64,000 nucleotides of DNA from Gymnogyps californianus (taxonomy: Eukaryota; Chordata; Aves; Accipitriformes; Cathartidae), in the NCBI RefSeq assembly GCF_018139145.2, contig NC_059477.1, positions 27,445,502 to 27,509,501 on the forward strand, in the 5' to 3' direction. Below, in pieces: positions 52,097 to 64,000 of this stretch. The position numbers and the translations under genes were made by a program. The notes beneath the pieces were generated by a model. The model was not told where the DNA came from. It saw only the letters and a program-made list of their open reading frames with translations, and made no database searches. Numbering within the stretch: the first letter of the stretch is position 1; each line of letters starts with the position of its first letter.

Positions 52097-53245
52097 TGCA
52101 TTGGTTTTGCATGGCAAGGTTTTGGTAGCAGGGGGGCTACAGGGGTGGCTTCTGTGAGAAGCTGCTAGAAGATTCCCCTGTGTCCGACAGAGCCAATGCC
52201 AGCCGGCTCCAAGACGGACCCGCCACTGGCCAAGGCTGAGCCAATCAGCAACAGTGGTAGTGCCTCTGGGATAACATATTTAAGAAGTGGGAAAAGCTAC
52301 TGTGTAGCAGCAGTTGGAGCCGGAGAGAGGAGTGAGAAGATGTGAGAGGAACAACTCTGCAGACACCAAGGTCAGTGAAGAAGGAGGGGGAGGAGGTGCT
52401 CCAGGCGCCAGAGCAGAGATTCCCCTGCAGCCCCTGGGGAAGACCGTGGTGAGGCAGGCTGTCCCCCTGCAGCCCATGGAGGTCCACGGTGGAGCAGATA
52501 TCCACCTGCAGCCCATGGAGGACCCCACACCAGAGCAGGTGGATGCCCAAAGGAGGCTGTGACCCTGTGGGAAGCCCACGCTGGAGCAGGCTCCTGGCAG
52601 GACCTGCGGACCCGTGGCCCCGTGGAAAGAGGAGCCCATGCTGAAGCAGGTTTGCTGGCAGGACTTGTGACCCCACGGGGGACCCACGCTGGAGCAGTCT
52701 GTTCCTGAAGGACTGCACCCTGTGGAAGGGACCCACCCTGGAGCAGTTCGTGAAGAACTGCAGCCCGTGGGAAGGACTCACATTGGTGAAGTTCATGGAG
52801 GACTGTCTCCTGTGGGAGGGACCCCACGCTGGAGCACAGAGAGTGTGAGGACTTCTTGCCCTGAGGAGGAAGGAGCAGCAGAAACATGTGATGAACTGAC
52901 CGCAACCCCCGTTCCCCGTCTCCCTGTGCTGCTGGGGGGAGGAAGCAGAGAAAATTGGGAGTGAAGTTAAGCCCAGGAAGAAGGGAGGGGTGGGGGGGAA
53001 GGTGTTTTTTAAGATTTGGTTTTATTTTCTCATTATCCTACTCTGATTTGATTGGCAATAAATTAAACTAATTTCCCCAAGTCGAGTCTGTTTTGCCCAT
53101 GATGGTAATTGGTGAGTGATCTCCCTGTCCTTACCTCAACCCACGAGCCTTTTGTTATATTTTCTCATCCCTGTCCAGCTGAGGAGGGGAGTGACAGAGC
53201 AGCTTTGGTGGGCACCTGGCATCCAGCCAGGGTCAACCCACCACA
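52097..53245 (+). mobile_element. Solo LTR of an avian endogenous retrovirus, copy 2
   Basis: A 1,149-base copy of the same LTR begins TGCATTGG and ends CCACCACA. It has TATTTAA at 52,277-52,283, a donor-like CCAAG|GTCAGT with GT at 52,371, and AATAAA at 53,057-53,062. It points to the plus strand, opposite to all genes here. Flanking pentamers TACAG and GACAG agree at four of five bases, compatible with a decayed 5-bp target duplication. By eye it is about 89% identical to copy 1 over the 187 bases up to the TATA box but about 97% over the next 460 compared bases. It ends 64 bases from the RPL37A poly(A) signal. Confidence 0.9.
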
Positions 53246-53308
53246 GACAGCAAGAGAGACAGGACTTTTTGCAGAAAGACGAACATGATTCCACTCCATT
53301 ATCACCTT

Positions 53309-53314
53309 TTTATT
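53309..53314 (-). terminator. RPL37A: RPL37A poly(A) signal
   Basis: Reverse-complement AATAAA lies about 64 bases past the stop codon, giving a very short 3' untranslated region as expected for a ribosomal protein mRNA. Cleavage would fall near 53,280-53,297. GU/U-rich sequence that could act as the downstream element lies at about 53,240-53,290, partly in the terminus of LTR copy 2. Confidence 0.85.
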
Positions 53315-53377
53315 AAAAGGACAGATCTTGACAGTGGAAAAAAAAGGATGTTTCACAAGGAGAACAGGAAGTAGCTT

Positions 53378-56780
<3,403 letters not shown>

Positions 56781-56870
56781 ATTCCTGCTCGGCGCCGACA
56801 GTGAGAGAGAAACCTCACCTGCGCAGGCGCAGTATGAGCCGTCGCCGCCGGAAGTGACGAGAGAGGAGAC
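56781..56870 (-). promoter_or_regulatory. RPL37A: RPL37A core promoter and 5' leader
   Basis: On the gene strand a CTCTCTCAC pyrimidine start at about 56,809 fits a 5'-TOP transcription start, giving a leader of about 29 bases. Just upstream lie CTGCGCAGGCGCAG (56,819-56,832, near NRF1 consensus) and CCGGAAGTG (56,848-56,856, plus strand; a perfect ETS/GABPA site). No TATA box is visible. This set is typical of vertebrate ribosomal protein promoters, which TOP motifs couple to growth signalling. The precise start is an inference. Confidence 0.75.
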
Positions 56871-56900
56871 AGAGAGTGGAGCAGATGGGACTCGGCGTGG

Positions 56901-59900
56901 GTCTGTCTGCACAGTGGTGGTGCGTAGCTCTATGGTCGCGCTGTATATTCTGTACATTTGTCCCACGACAATAGGTTTATCTGAAGCCTAAAGCACACAA
57001 ACCGGAACGCAGTTGCAGCTTGATGTTGGAAGATGCATCGCTCAGAAAACACCGTGTATCAATGTGAAACCCAAGCTGTACCTCAGCCCCAGCAGCACTG
57101 ACGGGAGATGTAGCGCGCGAGCTCAGATTCCTGGATTTCCACCCAAGGAAGTCGCACCAGGAAAGGAGATGGAGCAGCTACATTCTCTCACCTCATTTTT
57201 AAAGAGAATAAGTAGTAGGTAGATGTCAGAATTAAAAAAGGAACAGCAAACCAGACTGGAGCTGCGGAAGGGGTAAAAAAAAAGTACTATACACATATAT
57301 AAATCAATGAGGATGAATTCTAGTCTTAAAACACACCAGCCCTAAACCCAGAGGTTTGAAGATAACCTGATCAGGTGCAACCACGGCATCTATCCAATTT
57401 CCTTGGGGTCATCCGGTGTTGAGACAAGCAGCCATAAAAGCCACCACGGAGGTGGACTCCCGACACCCAGACGGTGCCCCCGGACACCGGAGCTACCTCC
57501 GCCACCAGCACCAAAGCGCGGGGCCAGGACCCGGGAGGGCTCCTGCACCGCTTGGACCCGGCCTGGGCGAGCGAAACCTGTACCAAGGCCGCTGAGCTGC
57601 AATGCTCGTAATGGGATTAACAACCCATTAACCTCCATTAAGAAATGTAATCCGGTTAGCCAGAGAGCTTTTTAACGCGCAGAGCCGGCTGCAGCTCATC
57701 CCCTCCCACCAGGAGGGAGCCGGGGCTGCCCAGCCCACCCGGAGAAACCATCCCCGGGTACTTTTCACAGGTGCTTTTCCTCCCGGGACAGCCCCATGCC
57801 CACCCCGGCTGCCTTGACCCACAACAGCCCTCCTCTTGATTTGCAGTCTATTTAATTAATAGGGAATTAACGACTAGAGCATACCCTGCCACTATGTTAG
57901 CCTTTCCCTGGCTGGGGTCCGTACTTTCAGAGGTGCTGCTGACGGACAGACGCCACATCCCCTCTTGGCTCTTGCTTTCAGGGTTTGAACACTCACATTT
58001 TTAATTCCCTCTGTCATGCCAGGCTCCCTGTTCCCCGGCCATCCCTCCAAGCTCTCCTCCCATCCGAGCAGGTCCTCCTGGGAGCTGGTGGGCCAGAGCC
58101 CTGTTCCAGATGAGGGCTCAGTGGGGCTTAAGGCAATGGTATTTATATCTCCCTCTGTGGAGTCAAAATCTCATTTGATATATCCTAGGAATATATTTGC
58201 CCTTTTCAGATGCTTATCATAATGATGACTCACAGGATACATCTTTGATACCAATGTATTTAAAAAAAGAAAGAAAGAAGAAAATAAAAAGTTCCTTTGG
58301 CTGCTCTGTGACTATTTGGTTAAAAAAAAAAATTGTCAGCCAACACATTCAGGACAGAGGATCTACTGCTATACTCCAGTCTGTATCTACAGAGTTAAAG
58401 TTCGCTGTGAGAGTACAGCGCGTGATCACATCCTTCATCTCCCAGTATTACAGACAGCTCTGCCAACAACCAAACCCAGCCCCCTCAGATGACAGCCATT
58501 CCCAGCACTGCCAAAATAAACCTATGTTTCCAAGTGACTGAGAAGATGGACGCATGCAGACAGGCCAGCGCAGCTCCAAAAGCCTTGCCTCAACAGTCCA
58601 CCACCTTGACCTCTTCTGCATGCCCCAGGCTGGCCAGCTTCATGTGCTGAAGACATAGTTTGAACGGCTCCATTTCATTGTTCAGGTATTTTTACCTGTT
58701 GTTCCTGGTTTGGCATCCTTCCTGAAAACATGCCTTTCTCTAACATGGGTGAGAGCACAGACGCAGGTGTACAAGCAGGCATCCAGTCACAGTAAGATGC
58801 TCTAAGATCCAGTAAGAGGGGTCCTTCCCTTTACTGGGCTTTAGATAATGCCAAAAAGTTACAGCTATACCATCTTCGATGGGCAGGTGTAAGAGTCCCC
58901 AAGAGCACTGTGTGTTCCTGAGCCTCCCTGTGGGTCTCACTGGCAACCCGCACGCTACCTTGTACAAATTCTCATCAGCAAGCCTTGGAGATCCTGTCTG
59001 AGCCTGCTGGCAGCTTCCCAGCCACCTCCTCATCGTATCAATGACAGACTAATGGTGTAATTGGGCTAAGGCCTGCACAGTCTTTCCAATCCCTTGATGT
59101 AATGACTAAAAGCACTTTCCTGCAAGGTCCTTTTCCCCTTTTTCATCTAGTAAGGATAAAGTGAACCTCAAGTGTACTTGAAGAGCCTTTGTAACTCTTT
59201 GCAAACCAGCTAAGATTTTATGGGTCCTAACAAAGAAAGAGTACATCTAGCATTCCTCTAACAGGGCTGGGATTTATCAATATATGGATAGGATAAATCC
59301 AGTTTATCAGAAGCAGAATTCTCTAAGGGTACTTTCAGCAGATTTCACAAAAATACTGTTTTTAAGCAGCTGTAGCTTTATGAGGAGGAAGAGAATTACT
59401 CCTATAGGAGATGACAATATGGGTATACAAATAATGTCTTCCATATTTTTTTTCAGTAGGCAGACAGCAACATTTCTCACCCCTTACTCAGAACAACCCT
59501 CTCCGCAAGTAGAAAGATCACGTGTCCTAGAAACAGATGAAATACGCTGTGTTCAAGAAGAAACACATTTAAAGATGTCGAAAAGTGTGTATTTATCTCC
59601 TGGCCAGCTGTTGGAGCAAGAGAAATGATGTTTAGCTCTCGGTCTCAAATCCAGAGATAAAGCATTTCCTCCAGTTGGCCAGTCACACGATCCTCGGTCC
59701 TACTCCTCTTCACTTGTGCACACACACCAAAGCACCTTCTGCAGTCATGAAGGAAAAGCAAGTCTCCACCCAGCGCAACTGCACACACAAACTGTAGGGC
59801 ATTTCCATGATGACACTTGCTGAAAATGAGATAATCAAACCCTTCGATGCAGGAAAAAATATCCCAGTTATTATCAGGTTGATCTCGTAGCACAAACTTT

Positions 59901-61680
59901 CCTCCTTGACCATGGAAGAGAGGTCTTTCTGTCAGTGTCTGGTATCTGCACACAGCCAAGCATGCTGCCTGCACAGCATGTGAGCTCCTGGCCTCCAGAA
60001 GCTAAATGTAAGCCTTCAGTTTGCTTTTCCCCCCACTCCTCTCTACAGATTATGGCTGTAAAACATAGCTAACTGGTACCCCTGTGAAATTATATCTTCT
60101 CCTGTACTCCCTGGTCACATTTGCTTAACACTAGCCCATTTCCAAGTATCTTCTAGTACTAAGACCAGAAGCATGAAAGACTAACTTGGGATCATGCTAC
60201 ACTGCACTGGCAATAACGCACAAAAAAAATTTAAGACGACCATGTAGAGATGCCTGAAAAGACCAGCTGTGATAAACAGAGCCATTTGCCTTTACATCAA
60301 GCCCACATCAGAAGTGGCCTCTAGAGTTTTTGCAGAGGCATCACCGCCGTGAAGTGGAATCAGGCCATGCCCAAGGGACAGTGACTGTGTCACAAGCTCC
60401 TGAAAGGAACCAAAGAGCGGGTTTGGTCAGGCGGCACCGAGGCTGGGAGTTCAGGTCTCCCAGCTCACAGGGCTGAGAGCGTGATGGAGACTATCACAAA
60501 TCGAAAACAGGCATTTTAATCATTGCATCAAGCAACAGTGCTGCTTTTGGCATGTGTAACCTGCACAGAGCTGTAATGGGAGCAAATAACAGGTCCTAGG
60601 GTACCAGCCTAAACGTCTTATGGAAGTAGCTGTTGATTCATCTATAAGCAAAGTATCATGGGAGTTTCCCTTTTGACAGTTGATGCATTTTAGAAAGCAC
60701 AAAAGGAAGTGTCCCCCAAAAGACCTATCTTTCAGCCATTGTAAATATTTAAAAAAAACACTAGTATTTCCACTGCATCACATATTTCTCAAGCTTAAGG
60801 TCCAAGTGGGAGATGAAATTCTAAAATAGAAAAAGTACCAAAAGCTTGGGAACCACAACTTAAAACAACTTTTTATTTAAAGAGCTCAGTCCAGAATTGG
60901 TTTCTTACAAAACAAGAGCAAAAGTCCACACATGTCCCCCTCTCCTCACTCATCTGTGGAAATGAGTCTCGAGTCTTGAAGAAAACACACACACACCCCC
61001 TTCCTGAGCAGCCAGGCTTAATCCCTGGCAGTCAGCACAAGCTTCACCCTCCACTGACACCAGAAGCACGTGCCATGGAGCAGGTCCTAAGATTTAGCAG
61101 ACGAGGCCAGAGATCAGTGTGCTCAGGCAGATATGTGCCTAACAGGCAATACACACCTCTTGGCAGACAGTTATATACTACTTAGTTTCAAGGTACTGAC
61201 TGCTTTGCACAGACAAAAATCTGGGGCTCTCCCTCCTCTCCCCCACCTCCACAAAACATCAAGATCTGTCTGGATCTTTTCTCCTCACTGTCAAACTGAA
61301 TACCAGAGAGCCAGTTTGTGAGCAACCCAAGTAAGGACCAAATTTTGTCAGTGAACTGACACGTATAAATAGAGACTAAAATTCTTGGAGATGGAAGACT
61401 GATTGTCAAAAGCACTCTGCAGCTGCTGAGAAGTTTGTTTTCACAACAGTTCTGCCTTGTGGACAGACAACCATTATCTGCTTTTTAAACAAAACAACTG
61501 TGGAAGCTGACGTGCTGAAACAAAGCAGCATGCTACTTGCCCACGGCCACTCAGTTATCAGCAAAACCAGGACTGCAAAACCTGCAGGCTGCCAGGTGTG
61601 CGCTGCTCATCTGTCACACTGTCAGATTGCCTTCGCATCCTTTGACGAAACGCACTAGAGATACAAAAAACTTAAAGTCT
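56901..61680. other. RPL37A-SMARCAL1 intergenic spacer, no gene seen
   Basis: About 4.8 kb between the RPL37A promoter and the SMARCAL1 3' end. A moderately CpG-rich patch at about 57.44-57.80 kb has no recognisable coding content. The rest is AT-rich unique DNA, with a MIR-like relic near 61.5 kb. A second TTTATT (reverse AATAAA) near 60.87 kb could serve as a distal SMARCAL1 poly(A) signal. Confidence 0.6.
61470..61600 (-). mobile_element. MIR-like SINE relic
   Basis: The plus strand carries ACTTGCCCACGGCCACTCAG followed by 'ttatcagcaaaaccaggactgcaaaacc'. This parallels the antisense MIR core (acttgcccaaggtcacacagctagtaag-agagccaggattcgaacc). The first half is more diverged. Confidence 0.5.
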
Positions 61681-61686
61681 TTTATT
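61681..61686 (-). terminator. SMARCAL1: Probable SMARCAL1 poly(A) signal
   Basis: Reverse-complement AATAAA lies 95 bases past the SMARCAL1 stop codon and is the first such signal downstream, implying a 3' untranslated region of about 110-120 bases. Confidence 0.65.
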
Positions 61687-61780
61687 TCTGAAAACTGAAA
61701 AAATAATACTTGATTGCTTTTGTTTTCTCTTTTTTAATTAAAAAAAAATCTCTTGGCCACCTTGTCTTTTGCTGTCACCA

Positions 61781-61987
61781 TTACACTTTAAAAAACTCCT
61801 CAATACGCCGCTTTTTGGGGGGACTCACTGAACATGTCTCTCCTCCTGTATCTTGCAAGGCACTGCCAGAGTCAAACTCACAGCAAGCATCAGCTGCCTC
61901 CAAAAGCAAAACTTCATCAGTGTCATCTCTGCTCTCAGAGAAGGTCCTCTGGAAAAGGTCATAGATGGTCTTCTGCTTTGGATCTGG
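61781..61987 (-). CDS. SMARCAL1: SMARCAL1 last coding exon (C-terminal tail)
   Basis: SMARCAL1 is a SNF2-family annealing helicase that binds RPA-coated DNA and remodels stalled replication forks in the nucleus. This exon encodes the last 68 residues, after the helicase core, and ends in TAA at 61,781-61,783. It begins PDPKQKTIYDLFQRTF, clearly like the KIYDLFQ segment of the human protein. An acidic stretch (SRDDTDEVLLLEAAD) follows. It ends SPPKKRRIEEFFKV, a basic cluster plus an aromatic pair at the extreme C-terminus. Acceptor TTTCTCAG, phase 0. The human protein, as I recall it, continues past the basic cluster, so the avian terminus differs. The exon is intact, without frameshift. Confidence 0.93.
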   Translation of the reverse strand, partial: PDPKQKTIYDLFQRTFSESRDDTDEVLLLEAADACCEFDSGSALQDTGGETCSVSPPKKRRIEEFFKV

Positions 61988-62375
61988 CTGAGAAATTAGA
62001 ACAAACAGAATCTGCATACACATTGTCATATAAAAACAAAGTGAGCAACAATCAGAGGGCAATCCCCCCAAGACAGTGCACATGTGTGTATATATCATAT
62101 GATATATCTATCTCATATATACATATATATCTCGGAGACATATATATGCTATGGAGGCTATCATGGCTCCTTGCATGCAGCAGGTTTGGCAACTCTCTGT
62201 GGAGAGTCCAAGTCAAGGCATGGATCCTGGGAGGAATTTGAGAATCTGGTCTGTGGCATTAAAGGCAGAACAGGTGTAAGGTCAGCCTGCCAATCACCTG
62301 ACAATCTAGATGTACACAAGCCACAGCCCATTCAGCCTCTCCCAGGGACCATCCATATTCTTTTGGGTCAATTAC
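61988..62375 (-). other. SMARCAL1: SMARCAL1 last intron
   Basis: A 388-base GT-AG intron. It contains an AT-rich palindromic cluster at 62,085-62,150, including the perfect 18-base palindrome centred on CATATG (62,090-62,107). Confidence 0.85.
62085..62150. repeat. AT-rich, palindrome-rich low-complexity patch
   Basis: TATA/CATATA units with an exact 18-base palindrome at 62,090-62,107 and an imperfect inverted repeat around CTCGGAGA. It is simple sequence within the last SMARCAL1 intron. Confidence 0.85.
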
Positions 62376-62472
62376 CTTAGGATGGTAATTAGTGGATTCA
62401 GCTGTTTTGGAGAAATTGGTTTCTGAAAGACCAGCTTCCCCCAGCACTTTGATTTTCTCTTGAATCATTGGC
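62376..62472 (-). CDS. SMARCAL1: SMARCAL1 penultimate coding exon
   Basis: Ninety-seven bases (one base plus 32 codons) encode [20 protein letters not shown] followed by [12 protein letters not shown]. The [18 protein letters not shown] string is diagnostic of SMARCAL1 just after the helicase C-terminal domain. Acceptor CTCTCCTAG, donor GTAATT, joining in phase 0 to the last exon as ...YHPK-PDPKQK. The leading G fits completion of a Trp codon from the exon upstream, which is outside the window. Confidence 0.95.
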
Positions 62473-64000
62473 CTAGGAGAGATAAACAGACATTACTGAA
62501 AGGAAGAAAATATTATGCAAGGACATTGTGTCATTTACTATGTGTAGATAAAAAAAAGATATAATGGGGTATAAAGATGGCTTTTCTACCAAAGCTTGTT
62601 AGTTCCTTAATTTGTCCTGCTCTTGTTTATGACGACTGTATGCTGTCTTGGGATATTAATCAATCCAATTCAAATAAGTATCAATCCAATTTAAATAAGT
62701 AACAAGAAGAGGATTTCAGGCTATAAATATTTGGAGAACACACATATCCAATACGAAAACTAGTTGACTGAGGCAATACCAATGGTATGAAGTCAGAACA
62801 AGAAGATGCAGCTAAAGGGAGTCCCAATAGCCTATGTGTTCAGTCTCCAAGGCAAGCAATGGTAATCCCCATCAACAGACACATCAGCATGTCATCTCCC
62901 GATGTACTGCAGGAGGAAGAATCCATCACTGGCCCAAGAGGTCCCAACTGCACCTGCAGACTGGACACTTTGAAAGAAGCAAAGGCCACAGCACAATAAA
63001 TGCATTTACCAAATAGCCTTGTCATCTTGTTCTTTTTCTCGCCTTTAAAAAGGATGCCACTGTCCTTCTTTGAAGAGCCATATTTCCTTCCCATTAAGCA
63101 TTAATGACTGAACGGACAGCATTTCACAAATAAAGGCAGAATTACTGTCATTAACTTTCCATGAAACGTGGGCGATGCATCTGTTTCCAGATCCCTGCAT
63201 TGTAGGGTTATAATTATTTGCCATCATGATATTCTGGGAACTGCACAAGTTCACTTAGTTCATTTGTTCCTTTAAACAAGGTAATAAAGATGTAATTTTG
63301 GACTTTAAATGAACCAGCTGGTGGGTAATTTCTTTGCATCATTTGCAGGTCAGTTCCCTTGCAGCACTAAGGATTCTTCAGATCCTCCCCTTCCCCAGGA
63401 TGTCAGATTCCCCAGCCCTAAGGACCAGTGTCCACTGATAGCTCTCACTGCAGCCAAAAAGGCTCAGACCACAACTCTCCAGAGGTGGGTCAGTAGCACT
63501 TTTTTAATCCATCCAAAGGGCTCACTGAAGAGCAAGAGGAAAGCAACAGTGCAGTTCTCCTCCACAGCTCCCTGTCCAAGCACTCAGCAGCCAGATTGCT
63601 CCTCAGACCTGATGCACAATACATTGAACCATCTCCAGTGTCTGTTGACTTTGCTTGCAAGTACTCGGCACTTTACAGTACCCCAGCACACAAATGTTCT
63701 GGGCTGTATCTAAGACAATTCCTTCTCCTTATACAGAGGCTGTGAAGGTTTCAGATGCATCACCTCTCTCCGATTTTCTCTCAACAGCCCTTTCTTTGTC
63801 AGATAACTACTTTTATTCCTCCTGCTCATCATCCACTTAGTTATGTCCACTGTGGCCAGGCCATGTCACCAGCTCACAGCAGCCCTGATTGCCAGTTATT
63901 GCTCCTCCCCTCACCGACTGTGGAAATCAGCACTAACATTAAGCACCTTACATCACATATGTATCAAACAGTGAAACCAGGTGGCAGGAGAACCAAAGTG
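62473..64000 (-). other. SMARCAL1: SMARCAL1 intron (partial)
   Basis: No helicase C-terminal exon (the QAEDR-HRIGQ region) is present on the minus strand up to the window edge, so this intron exceeds 1.5 kb. Apart from a 22-bp tandem duplication near 62.66 kb, I see only unique sequence. Confidence 0.75.
62658..62701. repeat. 22-bp tandem duplication
   Basis: ATCAATCCAATTCAAATAAG is repeated immediately as ATCAATCCAATTTAAATAAG; the two 22-base units differ at one base. Intronic to SMARCAL1. Confidence 0.9.

Noticed and set aside
41689..53245. A single full-length provirus bounded by the two LTRs
   Set aside because: No primer-binding site after the left LTR, no polypurine tract before the right LTR, and no gag, pol or env remnant in the 9.25 kb between. 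U3 regions also differ by about 11%.
61950..62260. The AT-rich patch as a recent (TA)n microsatellite insertion
   Set aside because: Units are irregular and mixed with non-repeat bases. It is better described as a low-complexity, palindromic patch.
63045..63254. Further SMARCAL1 exon on the minus strand near the right edge
   Set aside because: The translated sequence does not resemble the helicase C-terminal domain and lacks suitable splice sites.

Overview
This is nuclear DNA of a bird. It has spliced vertebrate genes, CpG-island promoters, minus-oriented CR1 LINE tails, MIR-like relics, and two copies of a roughly 1.15-kb LTR of a kind I associate with avian (probably non-galliform) endogenous retroviruses. 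No bacterial, phage or CRISPR content is visible. The gene order SMARCAL1 - RPL37A - IGFBP2, all read in the same direction, matches the vertebrate block found at human 2q35, seen here from the opposite strand. The species cannot be fixed from the sequence.

Layout, read left to right although every gene lies on the minus strand. Positions 1-16,998 are the first intron of IGFBP2; exons 2-4 lie beyond the left edge. IGFBP2 exon 1 (16,999-17,401) encodes the signal peptide and the 12-cysteine IGF-binding domain. It sits in a dense CpG island with a GC-only pentanucleotide array in the 5' leader and a decayed G-rich minisatellite just upstream. From 18 kb to 53 kb is a 35-kb intergenic interval with no gene I can support. 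It holds two CR1 tails (about 25.8 and 38.3 kb), one MIR-like relic, a locally duplicated 150-bp element (40.3 and 41.4 kb), and two same-direction solo LTRs (41,689-42,842 and 52,097-53,245).

RPL37A is complete: four coding exons between 53,378 and 56,780 give exactly 92 residues plus stop. The second LTR ends only about 64 bases past its poly(A) signal. After a 5-kb spacer come the last two coding exons of SMARCAL1 (62,376-62,472 and 61,781-61,987); the rest of that gene lies beyond the right edge.

The three genes do not form a pathway: a fork-remodelling annealing helicase, a ribosomal protein and a secreted growth-factor binder. They are simply old neighbours. I found no previously undescribed biological system. 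The most interesting points are the LTR against the RPL37A 3' end, the uneven divergence between the two LTRs, a PCNA-box-like C-terminus on SMARCAL1, the duplicated element near 40-41.5 kb, and the strand-skewed G-rich architecture around the IGFBP2 promoter.
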